Part shown: positions 1-9,798 of the stretch, in pieces
How positions within the stretch are numbered: position 1 is the first letter of the stretch
Layout: each line of letters begins with the position of its first letter
DNA from: Paratractidigestivibacter sp963605405
GTDB lineage: Bacteria; Actinomycetota; Coriobacteriia; Coriobacteriales; Atopobiaceae
Assembly: GCA_963605405.1 (NCBI GenBank)
Contig: CAVCUP010000013.1
Location: 14,325-78,324 of the forward strand
Direction of reading: 5' to 3'
DNA: 64,000 bases
The notes under the pieces: generated by a model
What the model was told of the DNA's origin: nothing
Seen by the model: the letters and a program-made list of their open reading frames with translations, nothing else
Database searches by the model: none
Translations under genes and position numbers: made by a program

Positions 1-326
1 ACGTACTCCGGCGAGTGCTTCTTGATGTTCTTCCTGAACGCCTCGAACTTATCGGCGAGCGGGTAGCTCAGGCCGAGCTCGTCCACGATGTCCTGATAAC
101 GCTGCTGGATATCGCCCAGCAGAGAGGTGCAGTCGACGCCGTACTTGATGTGTGCGTTCACGAGCAGCAGCAGGTCGGTGATCTTGTTGTCGCCCGAGAA
201 GCGCTTGCCGGAGGCCGAGACGACGACGAACTTGCGGTCGGGGTCCGCCTCGACGATGCCCTTGACCTTCTTGAACTGCTCTGCGGACGCGACGGAAGAG
301 CCGCCGAACTTCGCGATCTTGATCAT
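1..326 (-). CDS. Aspartate kinase, N-terminal part (cut by window edge)
   Basis: This is the first 108 residues of an aspartate kinase, which phosphorylates L-aspartate in the first step toward threonine, methionine and lysine. The start is the ATG at 326. The protein opens with MIKIAKFGGSS, the amino-acid kinase phosphate-binding signature (KFGGSS), followed by VVVSASGK, where this family has its second nucleotide-binding loop. The rest of the catalytic domain and any regulatory ACT domains lie outside the window, so the lysine- or threonine-sensitive isoform cannot be decided. It is divergent from thrC, with about 150 bp between the starts, which fits shared control of threonine synthesis. 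It runs off the left edge and is not a pseudogene as far as seen. Confidence 0.93.
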   Translation of the reverse strand, partial: MIKIAKFGGSSVASAEQFKKVKGIVEADPDRKFVVVSASGKRFSGDNKITDLLLLVNAHIKYGVDCTSLLGDIQQRYQDIVDELGLSYPLADKFEAFRKNIKKHSPEY

Positions 327-476
327 CTGTGGGTGATTCCGTTTCCTTATACCGAGGGCGGCCATTCCAGTTTTCAAACGTGTGACTATGCTGGCGCCGG
401 GGGCGAGAGGTCGTCTAGGGGCAGGTAAGATTCGAATCAATCCTGACTGGAAACGGCCTGACCCAAGGAGCCAACA

Positions 477-1967
477 GTGAATTCGTTCTACCACAGCACG
501 CGCGGCACGTCCGAATCCGTAACAAGTAAGCAAGCAATTCTCGCCGGCATCGCACCGGACGGCGGCCTCTACGTGGCCGACTGGGTCGGCGAGCAGAAGC
601 TCGACCTCGCCGCCGTGTGCGCCCAGGGGTTCCAGCAGACCGCCGAGGCGGTCCTCGGCGCGCTTCTCCCCGACTTCACCAGCGAGGAGATCGCCTCCTG
701 CGTGGCGGCCGCCTACGGCGAGCAGTGGGACACGCCTGCCTGCTGCCCGGTGACCAAGCTCGGCGACGACTGGCTGCTCGAGCTCTACCACGGCCCCACG
801 AGCGCCTTCAAGGACGTCGCGCTCCAGATGTTGCCGCAGCTCATGGGCGTGGCGCGCAAGGCAGAGGGCGCCGACGGCAAGAAGATCATGATCGTGACCG
901 CCACCTCCGGCGACACCGGCAAGGCGGCGCTCGCCGGCTTCGCGGGCGTCGACGGCTGCGGCGTCACCGTCTTCTACCCCGAGGGCAAGGTCTCCGACAT
1001 CCAGTACCTGCAGATGGCGACCCAGGCGGGCGACAACGTGGCCGTCTGCGCCGTCCGCGGCAACTTCGACGACTGCCAGACCGAGGTCAAGCACATCTTC
1101 GCCGACCGCGAGCTGGCCGCGCGCCTGGCCGAGGGCGGCGTTGTCCTCTCCAGCGCGAACTCCATCAACGTCGGGCGCCTGGCCCCGCAGGTCACCTATT
1201 ACTTCGACTCCTACGCGCAGCTCGTGCGCGCCGGCGCCGTCGAGCTCGGCGACGAGGTTGAGTTCGTGGTGCCCACCGGCAACTTCGGCGACGTGCTCGC
1301 CGGCTACTACGCCAAGCGCATGGGCCTGCCGGTCAAGCGCCTGATCGTCGCCTCGAACGAGAACGACGTCCTCACCGACTTCCTGGCCACCGGCACCTAC
1401 AACCGCCTGCGCCCCTTCAACAAGACCATCAGCCCCTCCATGGACATCCTGGTCTCCTCGAACCTCGAGCGCATGCTCTACTACTTCTGCGAGGGCGACT
1501 GCGAGCTCGTGGCCTCCCTCATGGCCGACCTCGCCGAGAAGGGCTCCTACACGGTGCCCGCCGACGTCCTCGCCCGCATCCAGGAGGTCTTCTCCTGCGG
1601 CCGGGCCGACGACGACGAGACCCGCGCAGAGATCCGCCGCACCTGGGAAGAGCTCGGCGTCCTCATCGACCCGCACACCGCCGTCGCCAAGGCGGTCCTC
1701 GACCCCGAGGCGCCTTCCGGCTGCGCGCGCGTGGTCCTCTCCACCGCCTCCCCGTACAAGTTCAGCGCCGATGTCCTGGCGGCGCTCGGCGAGGTTACCG
1801 ACGGCATGAACGGCTTCGCCTGCATGGATGCTCTCGAGGCCAAGACCCACACCGCGGCACCCGCCCAGCTCAGCGGGCTGCGCGCCGCCGAGGTCCTGCA
1901 CGAGACCGTCTCCGACAGGGCCGACATGGGCGCATTCGTCGAGGACGCCTGCGGAAGGGTCTTCTAG
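477..1967 (+). CDS. thrC: Threonine synthase
   Basis: A 496-residue PLP enzyme that converts O-phosphohomoserine to L-threonine in the cytosol. The length and the N-terminal block (FYHSTRG, then GIAPDGGLYV) match the long, E. coli/yeast-like class of threonine synthases. SAFKDVALQ near residue 110 holds the PLP lysine (about K112), and TSGDTGKAAL and PTGNFGD are the phosphate- and cofactor-binding loops. The start is a GTG with AAGGAG eight bases upstream (465-470). The stop overlaps the first base of thrB by one nucleotide, so the two genes are translationally coupled. Confidence 0.97.
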   Translation: MNSFYHSTRGTSESVTSKQAILAGIAPDGGLYVADWVGEQKLDLAAVCAQGFQQTAEAVLGALLPDFTSEEIASCVAAAYGEQWDTPACCPVTKLGDDWLLELYHGPTSAFKDVALQMLPQLMGVARKAEGADGKKIMIVTATSGDTGKAALAGFAGVDGCGVTVFYPEGKVSDIQYLQMATQAGDNVAVCAVRGNFDDCQTEVKHIFADRELAARLAEGGVVLSSANSINVGRLAPQVTYYFDSYAQLVRAGAVELGDEVEFVVPTGNFGDVLAGYYAKRMGLPVKRLIVASNENDVLTDFLATGTYNRLRPFNKTISPSMDILVSSNLERMLYYFCEGDCELVASLMADLAEKGSYTVPADVLARIQEVFSCGRADDDETRAEIRRTWEELGVLIDPHTAVAKAVLDPEAPSGCARVVLSTASPYKFSADVLAALGEVTDGMNGFACMDALEAKTHTAAPAQLSGLRAAEVLHETVSDRADMGAFVEDACGRVF

Positions 1968-2878
1968 TGATCGCGGCCAACGGCGAGAAGCGCGACATGG
2001 TCATCGTCCGCGTACCGGCGACCTCGGCCAACGTGGGCGTGGGCTTCGACTGCCTGGGCATCGCGCTCGACCTGACGGCGACCTTCCTGCTCTCGCGCTC
2101 GGCCTCGGGCGAGCTTGAGGTGGACGGCTGCGAGGAGCGCTTCCGCGGCGAGGACAACCTCGTGTGGACGAGCTATCTGGCAGCCTGCGAGCAGCTCGGA
2201 TACGCGCCGGAGCCGCTCAAGATCACGATCCTCTCCCCCATCCCGCTGTCCGGAGGCTTGGGCTCGAGCTCGACCTGCGTGATCGCAGGCGTCGCGGGCG
2301 CGATGGGCCTGCACAGCACCTACGACCGCGAGGCCTGCCTCGAGCTCGCCACGCGCATCGAGGGCCACCCGGACAACGTGGCGCCCGCCATCATGGGAGG
2401 CCTCGTCAGCTCGTTCGTCGAGGGCGAGGACACCACCTCGACGCGCATGGACGTGGCCGACAACCTGCGCTTTATTGCCATTGCGCCGCCGTATGAGGTC
2501 CGCACGGCCGACGCGCGCCGCGTGCTTCCCACCGAGGTCCCCGCCTCCACCGCGGTTTGGCAGATGGGCCGCTGCGTGGCCGTCGTCCGCGCGCTCGAGA
2601 CGGGAGACGCCGAGCTTCTTGGCAAGGCCAACCACGACAAGCTCCACGAGCCGTACCGAAGCAAGCTCATCCCCGACTTCGAGCCGCTCAAGGCCGCCGC
2701 GCTCGAGGCCGGCGCCTGCGCGTTCATGATCTCCGGGTCCGGCTCGACGATGCTGGCCGTCGCCGACGGCGAGAAGACCGCTGCCCAGGTCGAGGCCGCG
2801 CTGCACGATGCTCGCCCCGAGTTCTGGCTGCGCAATCTTCCCGCCAACAGCCTCGGCACTACCGTGGAGCTGAGCTAG
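1967..2878 (+). CDS. thrB: Homoserine kinase
   Basis: A GHMP-family kinase of 303 residues that phosphorylates homoserine, supplying the substrate of the preceding ThrC. Visible motifs are VPATSANVGVGFD near the N-terminus, the ATP loop PLSGGLGSSS near residues 90-100, and the C-terminal GHMP motif FMISGSGSTM. The GTG at 1967 overlaps the thrC stop (TAGTG). An in-frame ATG at 1997 would give a start (MVIVRVPATS) closer to the usual family N-terminus, so the true start is uncertain by ten residues. The gene is the end of a two-gene operon closed by the hairpin at 2945. Confidence 0.96.
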   Translation: MIAANGEKRDMVIVRVPATSANVGVGFDCLGIALDLTATFLLSRSASGELEVDGCEERFRGEDNLVWTSYLAACEQLGYAPEPLKITILSPIPLSGGLGSSSTCVIAGVAGAMGLHSTYDREACLELATRIEGHPDNVAPAIMGGLVSSFVEGEDTTSTRMDVADNLRFIAIAPPYEVRTADARRVLPTEVPASTAVWQMGRCVAVVRALETGDAELLGKANHDKLHEPYRSKLIPDFEPLKAAALEAGACAFMISGSGSTMLAVADGEKTAAQVEAALHDARPEFWLRNLPANSLGTTVELS

Positions 2879-2944
2879 GGCCCGGAAGGCGACCAGCAAC
2901 AGAGAGGACAAAGCATTCGAGCCTTTGTCCGATCACCAAAAACA

Positions 2945-2979
2945 ACCGGGCCCCGTCCAATTGGATGGGGCCCGGTTTT
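2945..2979. terminator. Bidirectional terminator between thrB and livF
   Basis: A near-perfect 13-bp stem (2946-2958 with 2963-2975, loop AATT) has an A-rich run before it and TTTT after it. It can therefore end transcripts from both convergent operons. Confidence 0.85.
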
Positions 2980-3000
2980 GTATTGCGTGTTTTATCGACG

Positions 3001-3714
<714 letters not shown>

Positions 3715-3715
3715 G

Positions 3716-4567
3716 CTAGTTCACCCCCTGCTTGCCAAGGTACGCCTCGATGACCTTGGGGTTGTTCTGAATCTCCTCGGGCGAGCCCTTGGCGATGATA
3801 CGGCCATAATCGAGGACGGCGACGACCTCGCAAACGCCCATGACGAGGTTCATGTCGTGCTCGATGAGCAGGACGGCGATGCCGAATTCGTTCCGGATGC
3901 GCTGGATATTCTCCATGAGCTCCTCGGTCTCGGCGGGGTTCATGCCGGCGGCCGGCTCGTCGAGGAGAAGCACCTTGGGCTGCGTGGCGAGGGCTCGAAG
4001 GATCTCGAGCCTGCGCTGAGCGCCGTACGGGAGATTGCCCGCACGAGTAGAGGCGAACCTGCGCATGTCGAAGATATCGAGAAGATCGAGTGCCTTATCG
4101 TGGAACTCGGCCTCCTGCTTCCAGTGGCTCGGGAGACGCAGCACATCCTCGATGAGGCGCGTCTTCATGCTGTTGCCGAAGCCGACGAGCACGTTCTCCT
4201 CAACCGTCATCTGCGAGAAGAGACGGATGTTCTGGAAAGTGCGGGCGATACCCATCTGGTTGACCTCGGTCACGGACTTGCCGGCCGTGGCGGTCCCGTC
4301 GAGCAGGATGGAGCCGCGCGTCGGCGTGTAGACGTTGGTCAGCAGGTTGAAGACCGTGGTCTTGCCGGCGCCGTTCGGGCCGATGAGGCCGGCGATCTCG
4401 GTGCGGCCGAGGGCGATGTTGAAGTCATCGACCGCAGTGAGGCCTCCGAAGTCTATGCCGAGGTTCGTTGCCTCGAGCACCGGCGGCTTGTCGACGTCGC
4501 GCTCAGTCATGAGGTTCGGGGACTTGGGCTCGACGAGCTTGACGTCGCCTCGGATGGACTTACTCAT
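3716..4567 (-). CDS. livG: Branched-chain amino acid ABC transporter ATPase LivG
   Basis: The second ATPase of the Liv importer, 283 residues. Walker A is GPNGAGKTT, the signature region is LPYGAQRRLEILRAL, Walker B is VLLLDEPAAGMN, and the H-loop is LLIEHDMNLVM. The approximately 30-residue N-terminal extension before the ABC domain is a little longer than usual for LivG. The start overlaps the end of livM by eight bases, which suggests coupled translation. Confidence 0.96.
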   Translation of the reverse strand: MSKSIRGDVKLVEPKSPNLMTERDVDKPPVLEATNLGIDFGGLTAVDDFNIALGRTEIAGLIGPNGAGKTTVFNLLTNVYTPTRGSILLDGTATAGKSVTEVNQMGIARTFQNIRLFSQMTVEENVLVGFGNSMKTRLIEDVLRLPSHWKQEAEFHDKALDLLDIFDMRRFASTRAGNLPYGAQRRLEILRALATQPKVLLLDEPAAGMNPAETEELMENIQRIRNEFGIAVLLIEHDMNLVMGVCEVVAVLDYGRIIAKGSPEEIQNNPKVIEAYLGKQGVN

Positions 4568-5714
4568 CAGCGCTCACCTCCTTGGCGGGATTGCTCTCGG
4601 GCAGGTCCCTCTTCCAGCGGAAGTCCCTGTTCATGCAGCGCTCGATCACGCGAGAAAGGGAGAAGTCGTAGCTACCGAAGAGCCCCTGGGGACGGAAGAT
4701 CATGACGAGGATGAGCACGACGGCGTAAACGACCATGCGGTACTCAGAGAAGGCGCGCAGCGCCTCGGGAAGGATAGTGAGCACGGAGGCCGATACAACC
4801 GAGCCGAGCATGGAGCCCATGCCGCCAAGAACGACCATGACGAGAATCTCCACAGACTTCATGAAGCCGAACTTGGACGGGTCCATGACGCCGATGCAGC
4901 CGGCGTAGAGGGCGCCGCCGACCCCGGCGAAGAACGCGGAGACCACGAAGGCGAGCGTCTTGTAGTACGTGGTGTGGACACCGGAGGCCTCGGCCGCGAT
5001 CTCGTTGTCGCGGATGGCGAGAATGGCGCGGCCATGGCGCGACTTCATCATCGTGTGGATAAGGAAGATGACGATGGCCACCGTGAGGAAGACGTTCAGG
5101 AAGTTCGTGTACCCCGGGATTCCGGAGAGGCCCTTGGCACCGCCGGTGAAGTCGAAGCCGAGGACGCCGTCGATGTTGTTGATGACGACGCGGATGATCT
5201 CGGCAAAGCCCAGGGTAATGATGGCGAGGTAGTCGCCCTTGAGGCGCAACGCCGGGATGCCGATGATGACGCCGCAGATAGCTGCGCAAACACCGCCGAA
5301 GGCGACGCCGAGAACAAAGAGGGCGATGGCAGCGGGGCTCGCCATGGCGGCCATGGCCTTGGCGTTCAGGCCGAAGACCGGCATCATCTTGATGATGAAC
5401 AGGGCGCACGAATAGCCGCCGACGCTCATGAAGCCCGCATGGCCGAGCGGGAGCTGGCCCAGGTAGCCGGTCGCGATGTTGAGCGAGACGGCCATGATGA
5501 TGTAGATACCGACCTGCTCGAGCACGCCGGACTGGTAACGGTTGACGACGCCGCCCGAGATCATGGCCTCGCCGACGATGAGGAACAGCAGCACGAGCAC
5601 GGCGTCGATGGCATAGCGCGCGGGCATGGGGAGGCTTCGGTACGCGTCAGCAGGCTTGGCGACGGACGCGGAGAGCGTCGGGCGCTCCTCACCCTTGTTG
5701 TAGTAATCCTTCAT
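4560..5714 (-). CDS. livM: Branched-chain amino acid ABC transporter permease LivM
   Basis: A 384-residue inner-membrane permease with about ten hydrophobic segments. The LivM core signatures TGYLGQLPLGHAGFM and GVAFGGVCAAI are visible, and the cytoplasmic coupling-helix region contains SRHGRAILAIRDNEIAAEA. The hydrophilic N-terminal 35 residues and the charged C-terminal tail are cytoplasmic. It pairs with LivH to form the channel. AAGGGGG precedes the ATG at 5714. Confidence 0.95.
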   Translation of the reverse strand: MKDYYNKGEERPTLSASVAKPADAYRSLPMPARYAIDAVLVLLFLIVGEAMISGGVVNRYQSGVLEQVGIYIIMAVSLNIATGYLGQLPLGHAGFMSVGGYSCALFIIKMMPVFGLNAKAMAAMASPAAIALFVLGVAFGGVCAAICGVIIGIPALRLKGDYLAIITLGFAEIIRVVINNIDGVLGFDFTGGAKGLSGIPGYTNFLNVFLTVAIVIFLIHTMMKSRHGRAILAIRDNEIAAEASGVHTTYYKTLAFVVSAFFAGVGGALYAGCIGVMDPSKFGFMKSVEILVMVVLGGMGSMLGSVVSASVLTILPEALRAFSEYRMVVYAVVLILVMIFRPQGLFGSYDFSLSRVIERCMNRDFRWKRDLPESNPAKEVSADE

Positions 5715-5729
5715 TCTCGCGGCACCCCC

Positions 5730-6614
5730 TTAGACCTTCTCCGTCATGGGCCTACCGAGAAGACCGGTCGGCTTGACGACGAGCACGATGATGAGCAGCA
5801 GGAAGACGACCGCGTCCTGCCAGACAGAAAGACCGATGGCCGAGACGAACACCTCGGCGAAGCCGACGATGAGGCCGCCGATGACGGCGCCAGGGATGGA
5901 TCCGATGCCGCCCAGGACCGCGGCGACGAACGCCTTGGTGCCGAGCATGATGCCCATGGTCGGGGTGACCTGCGTGTAGGCCATGCAGTAAAGCACGCTG
6001 CCGATGCCGGCGAGCGCGGAGCCGACGGCGAAGGTGAACGAGATGGTGTTGTTCACGTTGATGCCCATGAGTCGGGCGGCGCCCATATCCTCGGAGACGG
6101 CGCGCATAGCCTTGCCGAGCTTGGTCTTCTGAACGAGGAAGGTGAGGACCGCGGTGGCGGCGGCGGTGACGAGAACCGTCAGGATGGCGCGGCCGGAAAG
6201 CGACGCGTCGCCGATCTGGATGCTGCCGAAGTCGCCGAAGGACGGGACGACCTTGGCCGCCGCGCCGAAGGCGAGCTGACCGCCGTTCTCGAGGAAATAA
6301 GAGACGCCGATGGCCGTGATGAGGATAGAGAGTCGTGGCGCGTCGCGCAGGGGCGCGTAGGCGATCTTGTCGATAAGGACGCCGAGGGCCATGCAGCCGA
6401 TAACGGCGAGGATCGCGGCGATGGCAGGCGGCAGGCCGAGGTTTGCCATCGCGATCCAGGCGATGTAGCCGCCGACCATGATGATGTCGCCGTGGGCGAA
6501 GTTCAGAAGCAGGATGATGCCGTACACCATGGTGTAGCCGAGGGCCACGAGCGCGTAGATGCTGCCGAGCGAAAGGCCGTTCAGGATCTGAGTCAAAAAC
6601 GTCACGGTGAGCAC
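5730..6614 (-). CDS. livH: Branched-chain amino acid ABC transporter permease LivH
   Basis: A 294-residue permease partner of LivM. It has eight to nine membrane segments, with the LivH hallmarks LGSIYALVALGYTMVYG and LNFAHGDI near the N-terminus and the coupling segment LGKAMRAVSEDMGAARLMG. The listed start is the GTG at 6614, but its purine-rich SD is almost adjacent. An in-frame GTG at 6605 has GGAAGGGA at good spacing and may be the real start. The upstream gap from livJ contains a strong stem-loop. Confidence 0.95.
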   Translation of the reverse strand: MLTVTFLTQILNGLSLGSIYALVALGYTMVYGIILLLNFAHGDIIMVGGYIAWIAMANLGLPPAIAAILAVIGCMALGVLIDKIAYAPLRDAPRLSILITAIGVSYFLENGGQLAFGAAAKVVPSFGDFGSIQIGDASLSGRAILTVLVTAAATAVLTFLVQKTKLGKAMRAVSEDMGAARLMGINVNNTISFTFAVGSALAGIGSVLYCMAYTQVTPTMGIMLGTKAFVAAVLGGIGSIPGAVIGGLIVGFAEVFVSAIGLSVWQDAVVFLLLIIVLVVKPTGLLGRPMTEKV

Positions 6615-6645
6615 TCCCTTCCGATTCGTGTTCCGATAATGCGAA

Positions 6646-6686
6646 GGGCACCGAGAGGCGCGAAAAACGCCCGTCTCTCGGTGCCC
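6646..6686 (-). terminator. Intercistronic stem-loop between livJ and livH
   Basis: A perfect 12-bp stem, GGGCACCGAGAG with CTCTCGGTGCCC (6646-6657 and 6675-6686), encloses an 17-nt loop. It lies after the binding-protein gene and before the permease genes and has no strong U-tract. It probably acts as a partial terminator or 3'-end stabiliser, making more livJ mRNA than livHMGF mRNA. Confidence 0.7.
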
Positions 6687-6724
6687 AGGGTTAACGTCTA
6701 TGATGACGCGAGGGCAAGCCCGTC

Positions 6725-7921
6725 TTACGGCTCGATGGTGTCGAAGATCTCCTCAGCGCCGTCCTTGAAGGTGATGATGAGGGTGGACTTCTGCGGGTCA
6801 CCGGTGCCGGAGTAGGAAATGGTGCCCGTGACGCCCTCGACCTTGGCCGCGGCGATGCCGTCGATGACGGCCTGCTTGTAGTCGTCGGAGCCGGGGGTGC
6901 CGCCCTTCTCCTCAGCGGCCTGGATGCCGGCGCAGACGATGGCGGCGGCGTCGTAGCCCAGGGCGTTGAAGTTCGTGGGAGCCTCGCTGTACTCGGCCTT
7001 GAAGTCCTCGATGAACTTCTGGACGGACTCGTCGGGGTTGGAGGCGACGAAGGAGGAGCAGTAGTAGCAGCCCTCGAGGTCGGCGGTGGAGGCGTAATCC
7101 TGGTCGCCGCCGACGATGCCGGCCCAACCGTCGGCGCCGAGGAAGACGCCCTTGTAGCCGAGCTGACGGGCCTGGGTGACGATCATGCCGTCGTCCTGGT
7201 AGTAGTTGGACGAGAGAATGGCGTCCGGGTTGGTGGCGATGATGGCGGTGAGCTGGGCGTTGAAGTCGGTGGCGCCGGAGGCATAGCCCTGCTCGGAGGA
7301 GACGGTGATGCCCTTGGCCTCGCACTCGGCCTTGAAGGCGTCCGCGACGCCGGAGGCGTAATCGTCGCCGGAGTCGAAGATGGTGGCGACGGTCTTATAG
7401 CCCTGCTTGGCGGCGAAGTCGCCCATGACCTTGCCCTGGAACGGGTCGGTCACGCAGGCGCGGAAGTAGTTGTCGCCGTAGGAGATAACGTCGGCGGTGG
7501 TGGCGGAGGCGGTCACGCAGGGCATGTTGTCCTCGACGGACTTCTGGGCCACGGCGATGGTCGGCTTGGAGGTGACGTCGCCCACGATAGCGGTCACGCC
7601 GTCCTCGACGAGCTTGTTGTAGACGGTGACGGCCTCGGTGGCGTCGCCCTTCTCGTCCTGGACGTCGGTCTCGATCTGCTTGCCGTTGATGCCGCCCTCG
7701 GCGTTGATCTGCTTGAAGTAGAGAAGCGCGCCGTCACGGCAGGCAACGCCGTACTGGGCGACGGAGCCGGAGAGCGGGCCCATGACGCCGACCTTGATGG
7801 TGCCGTCGTCGGAGCCGGAGGCAGAGCTGGAGCCGGAACCGCCGCAACCGGCGAGACCGAGGCCGGCGGCCACAAGACCGGAAACCTCGAGGAACTGGCG
7901 ACGGGAAACGTTGTTGAGCAT
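6725..7921 (-). CDS. livJ: Branched-chain amino acid ABC transporter substrate-binding lipoprotein
   Basis: A 398-residue type-I periplasmic-binding-fold lipoprotein (Leu/Ile/Val-binding family). The ATG at 7921 is chosen because GGAAGGAG sits seven bases upstream; a further upstream start would spoil the signal peptide. The N-terminus MLNNVSRRQFLEVSG carries a twin-arginine motif (SRRQFL) and a lipobox LAGC. The protein is therefore probably exported folded by Tat and anchored by lipid. A Ser/Gly-rich linker leads to the ligand domain (IKVGVMGPLSGSVAQYG). It is the first gene of the liv operon. Confidence 0.95.
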   Translation of the reverse strand: MLNNVSRRQFLEVSGLVAAGLGLAGCGGSGSSSASGSDDGTIKVGVMGPLSGSVAQYGVACRDGALLYFKQINAEGGINGKQIETDVQDEKGDATEAVTVYNKLVEDGVTAIVGDVTSKPTIAVAQKSVEDNMPCVTASATTADVISYGDNYFRACVTDPFQGKVMGDFAAKQGYKTVATIFDSGDDYASGVADAFKAECEAKGITVSSEQGYASGATDFNAQLTAIIATNPDAILSSNYYQDDGMIVTQARQLGYKGVFLGADGWAGIVGGDQDYASTADLEGCYYCSSFVASNPDESVQKFIEDFKAEYSEAPTNFNALGYDAAAIVCAGIQAAEEKGGTPGSDDYKQAVIDGIAAAKVEGVTGTISYSGTGDPQKSTLIITFKDGAEEIFDTIEP

Positions 7922-8041
7922 GAATTTCTCCTTCCCTTGCAGATGCAAAAAACACGCTCGTTGAGCTGAAAGGAAGGATATGCGCCTCGGGACCGCCGAG
8001 CGCCGTAATCAGTCGCGCCTTAAATACGGTGAAACATAAAA

Positions 8042-8062
8042 TAATATTGCGGTAATATTGCG
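8042..8062 (-). promoter_or_regulatory. AT-rich direct repeats upstream of livJ
   Basis: Two copies of the 10-mer TAATATTGCG (8042-8051 and 8053-8062) are spaced 11 bp apart, one helical turn, in an otherwise GC-rich sequence. They lie about 120 bp upstream of the livJ start, within the likely promoter region. They look like a binding site for a regulator of the liv operon, but no regulator can be named. Confidence 0.4.
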
Positions 8063-8079
8063 CCGCTCATCCGGGCGAA

Positions 8080-8556
8080 TCAGGCCTTTTGCCGAAGTTT
8101 GACAACAAGAGTCGCTAAACATGCTCCGGTAAGCATGCCAAATAGGTCGATGGCAACGTCGCGGGGCGAGCCCGAGCGACCGGGAACGAAGAGCTGTATC
8201 GTCTCGTCGATGACGGGAACCGCCGCGCAGCACAAGGTCGGGAACCAAGATTTATCCTTGGCCAACGAGCCGCCGCGCACAAGGGCGCGTGCGAGCCCCA
8301 CAGACAAGATGCCGAGAACCGCGTACTCGCTAAAGTGCGCGCATTTGCGGATTATAAAGACGCAGGTGTCCGCATCCACGACACCGAGCGAATTGAAAAG
8401 CGGCGCGAGCAAGGTATACACGAACCCGCTCTCTGCGCTCGACTCCGGCCCCTTGACGAGCGAGTGGCCCCAAATGAAGCAGATCCAGACGGCAATCGAT
8501 GCGGCCCAGCGAGGGACAGGGCCGCCCGGGCGGCTCTCGCCTTTACGCAATAGCAT
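8080..8556 (-). CDS. VanZ-like family membrane protein
   Basis: A small membrane protein (158 residues) of the VanZ-like family. It has about four hydrophobic segments and the family landmarks RKCAHFSEYAVLGIL (around residues 69-83) and VIDETIQLFVPGRSGSPRDVAIDLFG (split in sequence as a conserved D-E then GR-x(4)-D-x(2)-D block). VanZ itself raises teicoplanin resistance, but most members have no known role. The start ATG at 8556 lacks a strong SD and lies seven bases after the preceding gene ends, so expression may depend on that gene. Confidence 0.85.
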   Translation of the reverse strand: MLLRKGESRPGGPVPRWAASIAVWICFIWGHSLVKGPESSAESGFVYTLLAPLFNSLGVVDADTCVFIIRKCAHFSEYAVLGILSVGLARALVRGGSLAKDKSWFPTLCCAAVPVIDETIQLFVPGRSGSPRDVAIDLFGMLTGACLATLVVKLRQKA

Positions 8557-8563
8557 GAATCGG

Positions 8564-9798
8564 CTAAGCCTCCTTGGCTACAGGCCAGGCAAGGTGCTTG
8601 GCATAGGTATCCGAGGCAACGGCAGAGCCGCGGAGCTCAGCGGTCTTCGCAGCGGACACCTTCTTGGCAGAGCGCTTGAGCACCGTGGTCGACGCGCCGC
8701 CCTCGATCAGGCGAAGGTCGTCGCCCTCGGCGCCTGTCTTGGCAACAGCCAGGCCGTATTCGAGCCCCTCACCGACGAGACGATTCACGCGGGACTCGAG
8801 CCCGGCTGTTCTAGGACGGACAGCCAGAGGCTTGAGCGGGGCGGTCGGGGCGCTGGAGCCGAGGCTCTCGGGCTCATCAAGGGTGTCCTGCCCGCCCACG
8901 ACGTCTGAAAACGGTATGTAAACGGGAGCCTTCGGCTTAGCTTGGCGGAGATTGAAGCGGTCGTCCATGGACCGAAGCGCGCTCGCCCAATCGTCTTCCG
9001 CGATGCCGTCGGTGCCGTGGGATTCAGGGAACAGCCCCTCGTCGACGAACGCGAGGCGCTCGCGGATGTCCTTCTTCGTGAACTCAGCGGTTGCGTTATT
9101 GGAAGATGCCTCGCGAGCCGCGTCAACAAGGCGCTGCTTGCCCGTCTTCGCGAAGAACTCGGACGGAATGGCGAGAGAATCGCCGTCGTCAGAGACAGCG
9201 CTCTCCACCTTGGTCGCGGCACCGAGGCCCATCGAGGTGTTCCACCAATCGGCGCCGAGGTCGGCGACGGAACCGTCTGCGCGCGTGATGACGGGCAGAC
9301 CGTCCATCATATCGGCCTCGCGACGGGTGCGGATGCGCCTCGCGACGCTCTGCGCGCCGTGGGCAACATGAGAGCCAATAAGCAGCGGGTTGGTAACCCC
9401 GGGGTTGCTTGGAGCCCCCTCAGCGGGGCGGCCGGCGAATGAGGGATCCTCGACATCGACGCTGGACATGGCCTGGATGGGCGCTGCACCCCCCCCGTAG
9501 CCCCCTTGAGGTGCTTGGCCGACTTCATGATCGCCGTGAGCTCGAGGGAGTCGTTCTGGCGGCGCAGATCATCGATATCTTCCCGAAGCTGAGAGACGAC
9601 CAAACGGCACACGAGGCCAGAGACGGCGCCGGAGGCGAGCGCTCCGCTGACGAGGCCTACGGCAAGCGCGTTCATCGGCGAGTCGAAAACGAAGGAGGCG
9701 GCGTCCGTGAGCGGGCTCGCCTGCGCGACAAGGGGCGTCTCCATGGTCGCGAGACCAGCCAGACCAACGAGAACCGCAGGGTTCCTCTTCGACTCCAT
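8564..9798 (-). CDS. Membrane-anchored hypothetical protein, frame interrupted at a G8 run
   Basis: I do not recognise this protein. Reading starts at the ATG at 9798 (MESKRNPAVL), which has GGAGGT at ideal spacing. It gives one hydrophobic helix (around residues 42-68) and a short charged coiled segment (SQLREDIDDLRRQNDSLEL), then enters a run of eight G. Beyond it the frame is lost into Pro/Arg-rich sequence. The downstream frame (starting MSSVDVEDPS at 9469, ending 8564) is open for about 300 residues but has no SD. Nine (or six) G would join the two parts into one protein of about 411 residues: a membrane anchor plus a soluble, probably cytoplasmic, domain. The interruption is either a phase-variable switch, decay, or a homopolymer sequencing error. 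Confidence 0.6.
9489..9496. repeat. Homopolymer run of eight C (G8 on the coding strand)
   Basis: This uninterrupted 8-base run sits exactly where the two halves of the hypothetical membrane-anchored gene fall out of frame. A gain of one base restores one continuous reading frame. Such runs are the usual substrate for slipped-strand phase variation. Confidence 0.8.
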
